Assembly (NCBI GenBank): GCA_033085395.1
Contig: JANQBS010000373.1
Coordinates: 1 to 31,921, forward strand
Origin: Xanthoparmelia taractica
Taxonomy: Eukaryota; Ascomycota; Lecanoromycetes; Lecanorales; Parmeliaceae
DNA length: 31,921 nt
Reading direction: 5' to 3'
Shown: positions 18,507 to 28,717 of the stretch, in pieces
How the letters are laid out: every line of letters starts with the position of its first letter
How positions within the stretch are numbered: position 1 is the stretch's first letter
The notes under the pieces: generated by a model
Databases searched by the model: none
Told to the model about the DNA's origin: nothing
Seen by the model: only the letters and a program-made list of their open reading frames with translations
Position numbers and translations under genes: made by a program

Positions 18507-20710
18507 TAATCAGACCAAGCGGCACACTTAATTAATTAAATTTTTTAGTCTAATTACATTTGAAAGCTAGCGCTATTCTACGAAGTAATTATCTTCTCCG
18601 CTATAATATTAATATTTATTTATTATTCTTAATTAATTAATTAACAAGGCTTATAAAATACTTAAATTATCTTCTTAAAATAACTTATAAGAAGCGTTTA
18701 AAGATATCTACGATCGAGATTCGAAAGAAATAAGTTATACAAAAGGAAGAGACTAATACATATAAGAAACTTACTAAGCTGGCCACGGAGTTTGACGTAT
18801 TATAGTTATCCTTATATTATCGTGCTCGTGGCCGACGAAGTCGTTATCAAGTAATAGAAACTTATTAATTATTTTTTATAGCGAAGGAAATAGCTTTAAT
18901 AGATTAATATAATAAAATAATTAAATAGAAATATTTATTAAGAATTAAGACGCTACGAAATATAATCTTAGAACTATTTTAAATTAAGACTTAGAATTCT
19001 AAATTAAGAGTAGAAAAGCACTAAATTAAGCGATTTATTAAGCATTATATTTAATTAAAGATTATATTTAATCGATCGTTGAATAATAATTATATAAATA
19101 CTACATATCTCGAGATAATTCGCCGATTTTTTAATCTTTTAATTATAAAGTATTATATTAAGAATAAAGACGTCTATAATTTTAATAAGAAGAATATTCT
19201 TATAAATATAATATTAGGGATTAAGATTATTAATAAAGTTAAGAATAAATATCGTTTTAAGATCTAATTAGATAATCGTAAATTAATAATTATTGTCGAG
19301 ACTATTAATAATTAAGACTGGGCGATCTTATTAACTCTCGTTTTTAAGAAAAAGAATTAAATAAGTATTTAATAAGAGTAAGATCTTATTAAGAGTATTA
19401 AGATCGCTATTAATTCTCGAGGTTAAATCGACGTAGATCTCGTAATAGAATAAATAAATAAGATCTTTTATTTTTCTACAAAAAATTTAACTACGAAGAA
19501 TAAATATCGTCTACTTATTCTCGATAGCTATAATAATTACGTTTCTTAATAATTTGTATTAGCGTGTTATAATAATAAGATTCTTTCTCTATACTTATTT
19601 TCTTATATAACTTATTTTCTTTAATCTCTTAATATTGCTATTTTTAAATCTCTATGGAAATTATATAGCGATCTCGTTACTTTAAAAAAGTAAGTTAAAT
19701 ATTTAATTAATTAATAAGAATCTCTTTGTTAATCTTTATATTTAAGCACGCGAGAAATTATTTAAATTTAAGATAATTAAGATCGCTTTTAGAGTTATTA
19801 ATCTCGTCTTAAGAGATTTAAAAGAAATATATAAACGTCTATCTTAGACGATTCGAGTTAGTATTCTTAAACCTTAATTAAAGTTAATCGCCTCGTTATT
19901 ATATAAGATTTTTATTACTTTTACTATAACTAATCAAATAAAGCAAGAATTAGAGCTATTCGAGACTTATTATTGTACTTTAATTACTAAAATACGACTT
20001 CGCAAGCTTAAAAAGAGATTTACAAATATCTATATTAATAATATTCTTTTATTTTAATAAAATAAGCTACTTTTTATAAAAAGTCGAATATAAAAGATTA
20101 AGAACTTTAAGTCGTATAGATTAATCTTAAATAACGATTATCTTATAATTAAGAAGAAAGTATTATTATAATAAATTATCGCCTTAGATTAATAGCGAGA
20201 TAAGCTTCGAAAGATTCGTTATCGTATAGTTAAAAAGAATTATTAGATCTTTCTACGGGCGAAGAATAATTATCGAAAGACGTTATTTAAGTATAAGTTT
20301 ATTATTCTAGATAATAAGAAGAGTACTCGCTGAAGGAAGTTTCTGACTAAGCTACTTCTTGATAATATTCTCAACGATATCTTCGACGATAGCTCGGATA
20401 AGAATAAGAATATAAATGAGATTAAGGATATAAATAAGAATATAAATAAGAATAAAGAGATAAATAACTCTAATTAGGGAGAAATAAGCGACGATAAGGT
20501 TAATATAAATAATAAATAGGCTGGAGTCTCTATATAATTGCGATGTGTTCTCTAGAGCTACATAGACGTCTAATTAAGTCACAATTGAGTTATATTTTAA
20601 CTTCTATTTGAACTATTAATTATAAATTTAAATAATTACATCGTAGTAGAAGAGAGGACTTTATTTTAAAGACGCGCTATTAAATTTAGCCTAGCTCTCC
20701 GCTAAAAAAT

Positions 20711-20757
20711 CTAATTTTCTCGATTATGAGTAATTCTCGATGATCCGTTAATTACGT
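20711..20757 (-). repeat. Right TIR of pogo-like element
   Basis: Read inwards it begins ACGTAATTAACGGATC. Most differences from the left TIR are transitions. Confidence 0.8.
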
Positions 20758-20759
20758 TA

Positions 20760-21056
20760 TCTAAAGTAATAATACTAGGTAATTAACTATAATTATTGAT
20801 TTATGGCTACTTGATTTTCACTAACTTGTATTTGAGTAATGCTTAGGACTTTGAAGAACGTTCTTTTGAGATCTTAGAAGGTTTAGAATTCTTCTTCACG
20901 TGATCTAGATCATTGGACGTCTTATTACGAGGCATGATATTGATTTATGTAACTATTATATGATCTTGAAACGCGTTGTTTTTTCTTGATGGTAGCGGGA
21001 CGGAGATTAGGGCTGAACCCCTGAATTTTGGACCCTGCCAGCGAATGGGATACGTC
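20760..21056. other. Short spacer of near-normal composition between two transposons
   Basis: About 300 bp with many CpA/TpG dinucleotides left, unlike the flanking elements. No coding or RNA signal was seen; the minus-strand open frame that ends here runs into a TIR and is not credible. Confidence 0.5.
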
Positions 21057-21058
21057 TA

Positions 21059-21110
21059 ACCGTGGCCCCACTATGAGCGAAGCGAATAGTGGTCCGCAAC
21101 TCAAATGCGT
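21059..21110 (+). repeat. Left TIR with internal hairpin
   Basis: After the outer ACCGTGGCC there is CCACTAT-GAGCGAAGCGA-ATAGTGG (21067-21091), a 7-bp stem with an 11-nt loop, followed by the inner AACTCAAATGCG that pairs with the right end. Confidence 0.8.
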
Positions 21111-22839
21111 AAAAATCAATCAATCCTTCTTGATTCTACATATATTTCGTCCCACACTTCGCGTGGCTAGAAACACGTCCCAATGCGCATACATAAGCTT
21201 TTAGACTTCATGATCTAGTCGTCGAATAAGACCCTTAACGATCTTATTAGTCTTTTCTTAGTTATTTCTTTATAAAGAGTTAAAAATTTACGTATTTAAT
21301 CTATAGATATTTATTTATTCTTCTAAGTAATCGATTTAGCTAATATTTTATATATTTATTTAATTATAATCTCGTTATAAATAACTTTAAGATCTTATTT
21401 AGCGATTTCTCTCGAAAATTTATTAGTAATAAATCTCTTAATAAATCTCGCTTATAAATAACGTATATTCTTAGAAATTATAAATACTTATTTTCTAAGT
21501 AATTCTTGAAATTATTAATTAAACTTAATTATATCTTAAATTAAATAAGACGTATTTAGAAGTATAATAAGAGTAGGAGAGAAAGTAGTAGTATATAACT
21601 ATAGATTTCTAATCTTTATTAGCACTACTTCGAAATTATAGAGCATAAATTTAATCTTTCGAAAAGTCGATTTAATAGTCGAAGATATAAATATTTAAGA
21701 TCTTATTTAATTAAATGCTATTAAGAAATTTAATTTATTAAAATTATTACTATTAAGTCGAATAGCGTTATTTACGACCTCGATATAATAGTATTTAAAT
21801 AATTAAAAATAGCTTATATTTAGTAATTAAGTGACGTGTATTAAATATAATAAAAGAATAAATAGATCTATCTTTATTTATTACGTAAATATATAGAATT
21901 CGTATATATAATAAGATTCGAAGATATTTAGAACTAGAACTCTCTATTCTTCTCGTTAATATTAACTAAAATATATACTAAAATATAGTAGTTAATCGTA
22001 TATTAATTAATTATTCGAATATTTAATAGATGAGATCGCTAAAACGATATCGTTCGATAGATTATTCTTATCTTATTTATATAGAATATTAGCGTCTTTC
22101 AAGATAACGAACGAAGACACACTTTAGTTCTTAATAGAAATTGTCTTAATAGACTTAATATAGTCTCGATTATCTAGATTCACGAATTATAGAGACTTAC
22201 TCTTATCGAGTATAATTACGCAATAAGCTATTTCACAATTAATTCGAAAGCTTATCTTATTTATATTTTAGATATCGTTATTCTATACGCTCTTCTTCGT
22301 AATTTCACGTTAAAATCTCTTATATATCTCTTATATACTCTAAACGTCGTGCGTATTCTTACGCTCTACACTTAATAACTTTTACTTTCGTTTATAATAC
22401 TTAAAATAACGTTTTAAGAATTATATAACTTAGTTTTTATCTAGAGCTTTAAAAGGAAAATCGAGATCTAACGCGATCTTAAGAATATATTTTATAATAT
22501 TATAAATATACTTAAAACGAATCGAATACTTAATATAATCTAATCGATTAATATAGTTATATAGCGCTTATTCTTAAGCTATAATAAAACGTATATAAGT
22601 GAATATTCGAGTACTTCTTAACGCATGTTCTTTGAGACGTAATTATAGACGTCGAGGTTTAAGATAATAATATAAAATAGTCTTATAAGCACTAAGAAAC
22701 TTATTATTCTTATAATTAAATATAATTCTTTAAATAAGTTCTTTTTATATAGAATAAAATAATTTCATAATATTATTAAATAATAAGAGTTGAGATAAAA
22801 GATATCAAATCGCGAAAAAACGCGTATTTGAGTATAATG

Positions 22840-22890
22840 CGCATTTGAGTTACGAACCACTATGAGCGAAGCGACTAGTAGGGTCACGGT
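22840..22890 (-). repeat. Right TIR with internal hairpin in the same + strand orientation
   Basis: Outer and inner parts are the inverse of the left TIR. The hairpin core CACTATGAGCGAAGCGA (22858-22874), however, reads in the same direction on the + strand as in the left TIR. An extra ACTCAAATACGCG copy (inverse, 22820-22832) lies further in. Confidence 0.78.
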
Positions 22891-22954
22891 TAGTAAGACT
22901 TCGTGATAGCACTAGCTTCAATCCTCCGAGCCCATCAAGAGCATTCGCCTTATA

Positions 22955-23026
22955 GAACGTATAGTGTAACGGCTTAGCACACCAGGCTCATAACCTGGAA
23001 AGGTATGTTCGACTCCCCTTGCGACC
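22955..23026 (+). pseudogene. tRNA-Met(CAT)-like gene, decayed
   Basis: A 72-nt cloverleaf can be laid out. The D-arm GTG...CAC is at 22964-22980. A perfect 5-bp anticodon stem CCAGG/CCTGG (22982-22998) closes the loop CTCATAA with anticodon CAT. The T-loop is TTCGACT (23008-23014). Pol III boxes are recognisable (A-box TAGTGTAACGG, B-box GTTCGACTCC). The acceptor stem (GAACGTA against TGCGACC) has two mismatches, and the T-stem (GTATG against CCCCT) has three, so it is probably dead; several mismatches fit G-to-A change. It lies 64 bp from the right end of the 21-kb transposon. A mutated relic of another tRNA type is possible. Confidence 0.5.
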
Positions 23027-24528
23027 TCTATAATAGTGGATATAATGGGACCGGGGAGGATCGTCTGGTGTGTATTAGAGTTAAGAGCTAGGGAGTTTCA
23101 TTACTCTTCTTATCTATAGTAGTCGGGTACTTACTTAAGCGCGTCGATTCGAAGTAGCTATTAGAGATGTATCTAATTAGATACTTAGCTACTACTATAA
23201 TACGCGCTATTAAAATACATACTATTTTTAATTAATATCACTAGAATTAGATTACTACTTATCTCTTTATACTAGCTAAGCTAAATAGTAATAGAAAAGA
23301 CGACGATATAGAAGTTCTCTCGAAAGAAGATCTCTAAGAAAAAATCGCTTTAATACTCTCTAAGTTAGAGAAAATTCTATAATATAAACTCGTTTTTTAT
23401 TATATTTAATAAATAACTTAAATAGTCGAAGACGATTAGAAAAATATATATAACGAGTAGAATTCTAACGACTCGAACTTCGAGAATAATCGCTTAGAAC
23501 TTTATCGAGCTCGATAAGAAAAGCGAGCTTAGTCTTTTTAATAGAGAAGAAAATATTTTATTAAACTCGATAACTTAAATAATAAGATTTTATTGATAGA
23601 AATTAAAAACGAGATCGAGAAGCCCTAGAAATCGATATTTATAAAAGTTTAAAACGTTCAAAAGTTTATTATTAGCGCGATCTCGTATTCGAAAGTCTAA
23701 TATAATATAATTAGAAGTATAGTTACTAGCTTAATTATATATAGAGTAGAATTATAATCCTAATCGATTTCTTTTTAGTAGTAAGTAACGAGTCGCTTCG
23801 CTTAATTAATAATTTAAGAAAAAGAATACTTCTCTATTAGAAGTCTAGAGTAAAAGAAAACGACTATAAAAATCTAGAAATATTTACTATATTTATAATA
23901 ATAAGTTTAAAAAAATTAGCTGAAACTATAGATCGAGATTAAGATCTTAAGAGCTTAGCTTTATATTATAAACGATCTAAATTTAGATACTAATTTAAAC
24001 TCGAATAACTTTAATAAAAAGTCTTTATCTTAGCGATTTAATTCTTCTCGCCGCGCGATAGCTTTTTCGAGAAATTATTATAATTAATAAATACTCTTTA
24101 TTAATACGATAACTACGTCGAGAAATTAAATCGAAGAAGATTACGTCTTAATTCGCTTTTAATATACTTATACGCGAATAGAATTTAAGTAGCTTCTATT
24201 ATTATAATATCGATATTCTTATTATTAAAAATAATATTCAAGATATTATCTATCGAATCTCGTCTATTTCGAGTATTATTAATAATATATAATATCGATT
24301 TAAATAAAATTAGTAATTTACTAGATAAGTTACGAAATCTAGCTTTTAAAGCGTTATATTGTTTTTTAACGCTATTAGAATCGTTATAAAGATTTACTCG
24401 ATTAATTTACGTAAGCTAATTAATATATTAGTTATTTATAATATCGAGTAAGTAGAATTTAATATTCTAGCGAAGTATAGTAATATCTGTAAATATTATC
24501 TTAATACGTAGTCGATAAATAAAGCTAT
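23027..24528. other. AT-rich RIP-like DNA, unassigned
   Basis: The first 100 bp, next to the tRNA-like gene, are of near-normal composition (GGACCGGGGAGGATCGTC). The remainder is stop-ridden. The + strand translates to a long Arg/Lys/Ser-rich string that may be an old gag, but no zinc knuckle, protease or polymerase motif could be named. Its right limit is the start of the Copia LTR. Confidence 0.5.
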
Positions 24529-24669
24529 TGCAAGTTGGGTCGCGTGCTTACGTGATATACCAAGACTTAACAAACGTCAAGTCACGTGACCTTACTTAGA
24601 TAGATCGTACTTATCTTTCATAGCACACTTAGCATAATATAACTAAGTGTTCTACCTTATATTTTAATA
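24529..24669 (+). mobile_element. 5' LTR of Copia element 1
   Basis: 141 bp, TGCAAGTT...TTTTAATA, near-identical to 4726-4865 and directly followed by a primer-binding site and Copia gag. Contains a TCACGTGA palindrome. Confidence 0.78.
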
Positions 24670-24681
24670 GATTATAAGCTC
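24670..24681 (+). promoter_or_regulatory. Copia primer-binding site (tRNA-Met anticodon-loop type)
   Basis: GATTATAAGCTC follows the LTR end directly. With one RIP-type G-to-A reversal it becomes GATTATGAGCTC, the complement of an elongator tRNA-Met anticodon loop and stem (CTCATAATC). Half-tRNA priming from the anticodon region is known for Copia elements. The same 12-mer follows the LTR at 28706. Confidence 0.6.
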
Positions 24682-26934
24682 GAGCTCTATTCGACTAATT
24701 GTTATAATATAGTATAATTTTTCTTTTATCATGTTATAAATATAGCTATCTTTAGAAACTTTATTAAGTATCGATATCTTATTGTAATAAAGATATAGAT
24801 TACAAAAGAAATCGCGATATATCTTAAAGCACTACTATTAACATTATTTCGAATTCTTTAAGCGTTATTAAACGCTATTATATATTTCTTCTACGTATTA
24901 ATCTTTTTATTATAAATAATTCTTATTTTTAAGATAATTATTCTAAATTAAAATAATTACGATTTACTCGTAAGAACGATACGAATATTAAATACTATAT
25001 CACGCTACCGATTTAATTTTATATTATCGATTCGGCGCATTAATATTAATAATATTCGTTTTTATTTAAGATAATATAATACGTATCGTCGAGAATCGTC
25101 GTAAATCGCTATTAAGCGTAAAATGCTATAATTATCGTAAACTCGCTATTACGTGATCGCTAAGACTTCTAGAATATTATTAGCTTTTTTACATAAAACA
25201 CGCTAAAAGCGAGAAACGATATATCGTTATTATTTATCTTATAATATTAAAATCTAATAATAAATAAATAATTTTTAATATTTTAAGTGTAAAATATTTA
25301 TAATAAAAATTAAAAACAAGTTAAAAATAAATTTAATTACTAATTAAAAGAAAAATTAATCTTTATCTTATATATCTTAAATATTAATACGCGAGAGAAA
25401 AAAGTTCTTTATAATAGAAAGAGAATAGATTATAAGAAAGCGATTTTATAAGAAGATTAATATAATAATTAAAACTTATAAGCGTATAAGATAAGATTTT
25501 TAATTAAAAGAGTTAATCAATTATAAAGATAGCTCGAAAAGCGAAGTATATTTAAACTCGCATTTATCTATAAAGATAGATATCTTCTTAAAAGAATATC
25601 GCTTATATATTAACTTTCTTTCTTCTTTCTCCAAATTTAAAGAAAAATTTTTATTTAAATATTTTTCTTAGATTATTATATAAGAAAACTTCGTCGATAA
25701 TAATATAGATTATATTATATTAATCTTAGAGCTTAGCGAGACTTCTCGTATACGCTATATACTCTTATAATTATTCTAAACCTCTTCGATAGCGATAATA
25801 ATTATTTCTCGATTACACGCGCTAATTTAATCTCTATCTTTAAGTAATTAACTTCTAAATTATCACTAAAATCTATTTCTAAAAGAGAAGAGTTTTTTAA
25901 TTTTCTAATACGCTCTATATTATTAACGTTATTTATTTTATTTACTTCTTTATTAAGCTCTAAAATCTAAATATTATAATTAAAGAAATTAGATTCTTAA
26001 TTAATTTCAATGTACTCGATAAGATTAAGATATTTAAGTATATGTTTAATTATTAGAAATAGAAGCGATAAATATAAGACTTTTTAAAGATATTAGATCT
26101 TTAATATTACGTCGAAGATAAAATTAATTAATTAATTACTATTATTAATAAAGCGCCTATTACGATTTAAAATAAAGTATATCGAAAAATTTATATTATA
26201 ATAAGAACTCGCTATAAAGATAATCTTCGTATTAAAATCGAGAGCTTTTTTAATATTATTCTTATTTAGAAAGAGCTAAAAGAGTATAAATCTCGTAATT
26301 TTAATATTTTTAATTTTATAATTCGAAAGCTAAAAGCTCTTACTCTATTAATATACGAAAATAGCTTTTAAGCGTATATTAATTAGTTTATTAATATCTT
26401 AAAAGAATTTAGAAATAAATTCGATAAAAATCTCTTTATTATTAATAAAAATTAAAAAATATATTATTTTTATAAAGAGTTAGACTTTTAATATAATTTA
26501 TATTATAAGTATTAAAATTAAAATTATAACGTCTATAATAAAAAGAATAAGATTAAGTACTTATTAAATTACGTAATTACTTACTTTCTTAATATAATAA
26601 TTAGTTTCATAAATTTTATCTTAAATTTATAAATATATACGCTATTAGCCATCGTCGCTAACGCTCTCGATTATATAAATTAAAGTATTATCGCACTCGT
26701 CTCTCTCGAAGCTAGTACTATAAAGTATAAAATTTAATGTAATACTATTTTAAGTAACTTTCGTATATTTATTTATATTATTAAATATTATATATTTATA
26801 AGAGAGATTTTTATTTTTACGCTAAGTATAATTATAAGCGCTTATACGAAGATAATAATTAGAATAAAAGAGATAATCGTAATAATTATAATAATTAAGA
26901 AGATAATAATAATAAATCTAAAGAGAATAAAGAT

Positions 26935-26988
26935 AAGAATAAGAATAAGAATAAGACTAAGAATAAGAATAAGAATAAGAATAAGAAT
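26935..26988 (+). repeat. (AAGAAT)9 hexamer array in Copia gag
   Basis: Nine units of AAGAAT (the fourth is AAGACT). They encode KNKNKN in the gag frame and lie in a longer Asn/Lys-rich, low-complexity linker. Units without C or TpG are immune to RIP, which may explain their preservation. Confidence 0.9.
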
Positions 26989-28584
26989 TAATCTTTTAGC
27001 GCTAAACTCGCTATAGCAATTACTTAATTAAAGATCGCTCGCTATTTCGTCGCGTATACTCTAAGCGCTTACAATCTTATCGCTAACTCTAAAGCCCTAT
27101 TTAGTAGATATTATAAGCTTATAATATCTACGTCTTTCGATAGAGCGTAAGTTATTATTCTTTTTACAATAACGATTATATCTTTACTCTAGATTCGTAA
27201 TTACGTCTATATTTAATATCTAATTTACGATTCCTCGATATTTATTATCTTCGAGTTCTTTAAATCGCCTCGCCCGATATATAAACTCGTTAATAATCTA
27301 ATAATTACTAACTTTAATAATATTAATTTAAAATATAAGTTTAATAATATTAAATATATATAAACTCTTTAAGATACATAATTAATATTAAATAATAGTT
27401 ATAATTTTATTTTTGAGAAATAATTAAAAAAATAAGATTATTTTCTTTCTTTTATGTTTAGTGATCTCTTTATTAATAGCTAGTAAATCTTCTTTAAACG
27501 TAGAAGAAATTATCTCTATACTTTAAATATTTAAAAAAAAATATTCTTAATATTAATAATTATTAATAAAGATATTTTTATTTATAATAAGCTCTTAATT
27601 AAGTTTAAGTCTAAATTAATATTTTCAAAAACTTTATTCGAAGCGAATATTAATCTTAAAGCGTTATAAATATAATATTTACGTTACGATTATTTAAGTG
27701 TTTAAAATCTTAAGAAACTCGCTAAGATATATATTAAAATAAATCTTTTAATCTTATTATCTAGCGATATCTACCAGTTATACTCTATAATTAATATAGA
27801 ATAAATATTATATAAACGATATATTAAGACTAATAGATATGAAAACGATTTAATTTATAATAATCTTTAAAGTCTCTGCGAACTCTTATATAATAATCAT
27901 TAATTTATAATAATCTTTCTCTACGATAAAACTTTACGCTTTATTATTTATCGCTTATCGAATAAACTTAATAAAATAATTCCTACGATCTTTAAAATAA
28001 TTCTTACGATCTTTAAAATAATTCTTAATAATATAAAATATAATAATTATTATTATATACGTCTACGATTCGATTATGAGATAAAATTCGATAATTATAA
28101 GATGAAAGTTTTTTATATATCTAGAGATATTACTTAAAAGAAAATAATTCTCGATAATTCTTAAATAAATAGTAAATTTAAGCGTCTCGACGTTATTATT
28201 TAATATAAGACCAGTTTAATACTTAAAGAGTGCGATCTTTTATAAAAGTATTAATAGAAATTCGTTCGAGCTATTAATATTCTACGAAATATTTAAGTAA
28301 TTATAGAGCGTAATATTATCTCTTATGAAATATATATCGAGTTCTTACTCGATATATTATATCTTCGTATTATCGAATAAATTAAATATTATTTAGTTAT
28401 CATTTAAAATTATATTTAAAAGAAGTATTAGAATCGCGTTATTATGAATTAGCTATTAAATTATAAAGATAAATTCTATAGTATATTTATATTTAATAAC
28501 GAGATTAAGCTTATTATAAATATTAAATAAATTAATAATATCTCTTTTAAATTTATTCTCTTCTAACTTAGCGACGAAATTTAT

Positions 28585-28705
28585 TGAATTTCGAGTCACG
28601 TGACTAGATCACATGACACGCTAAGGCGTGCCTCATAGTCTTGCTTTTCTAGCTAGTACTCCTTAACCAATACAACTACTACGTGTTCTATTTCATATTT
28701 TAATA
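28585..28705 (+). mobile_element. 5' LTR of Copia element 2 (diverged family)
   Basis: 121 bp, TGAATTTCGAGTCACGTGACT...TTTTAATA. It shares the TCACGTGA core and the last 45 bp (AATACAACTA..GTGTTCTA..TTATATTTTAATA type) with the 24.5-kb LTR, but differs in between. Less RIP-damaged than its surroundings. Confidence 0.68.
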
Positions 28706-28717
28706 GATTATAAGCTC
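28706..28717 (+). promoter_or_regulatory. Copia 2 primer-binding site
   Basis: GATTATAAGCTC, identical to that of Copia 1, directly after the LTR. Confidence 0.6.

Larger units (their letters stand above)
18460..20757 (+). mobile_element. pogo/Fot1-like DNA transposon, RIP-killed, 2298 bp
   Basis: Imperfect 47-bp TIRs (18460-18506 and 20711-20757; about 38 of 47 match, starting ACGTAATT) are bordered by TA duplications (18458-18459, 20758-20759). The + strand, ignoring stops, gives a pogo-type transposase: VYNFNKKNILI for (Y/N)FDEKGFLI with the catalytic Asp as Asn, later LILDSYNNYVSQQF for the second DD-box (LFLDGHGSH), and YITYFLQSLDVAIFK for the pogo hallmark HTTHLLQPLDVxxFxPLK. A Lys/Asn/Glu-rich tail ends near 20520. 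One patch (19079-19267) stayed open for 62 codons by chance. The superfamily is sure; the exact family is not. Confidence 0.85.
21059..22890 (-). mobile_element. Second pogo/Fot1-like DNA transposon, RIP-killed, 1832 bp
   Basis: The ends read ACCGTGGCCCC... and, inverted, ACCGTGACCCT..., and TA lies on both sides (21057-21058, 22891-22892). The inverted repeats extend about 52 bp, to AACTCAAATGCG. The minus strand, ignoring stops, encodes the C-terminal half of a pogo-type transposase: HVTxLLNISYFxLFKYY for THLLQPLDVGxFQPFKHY, then EVVNNAIRLNSNNFNKLNFLIAF, a SIRSxIFISSTIKSTFRK block for 'RxxAFTxxTIxSAFR', and LYNFEVVLIKIRN for 'PYNPEVVL'. This differs clearly from the 18.4-kb element in sequence and TIRs, so two pogo families are present. 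The first catalytic motifs further upstream on the minus strand are too damaged to name. Confidence 0.82.
24670..28584 (+). mobile_element. Ty1/Copia element 1 internal region, truncated and RIP-killed
   Basis: A leader of about 1 kb resembles the leader of element 2. Gag follows: about 26180-26590 reads as a UBN2/Copia gag core (ELKEYKSRNFNIFNFIIRKLKALTLLIYENSFQAYINQFINIL, stops ignored). Next come an Asn/Lys-rich linker with hexamer repeats and a protease-like stretch. The GAG-pre-integrase motif lies at 27658-27730 (IWYLRYxYLSVxNLKKLAK for LWHLRLGHLSxxxLKKLA), then integrase remnants to about 28560. RT and RNase H should follow but do not; the element is cut by the LTR of element 2. All frames are broken by stops at Trp/Gln positions. 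Confidence 0.75.

Noticed and set aside
26935..26988. Regular short repeats considered as a CRISPR or minisatellite locus
   Set aside because: Hexamer units without spacers, inside a gag linker, in a eukaryotic genome.
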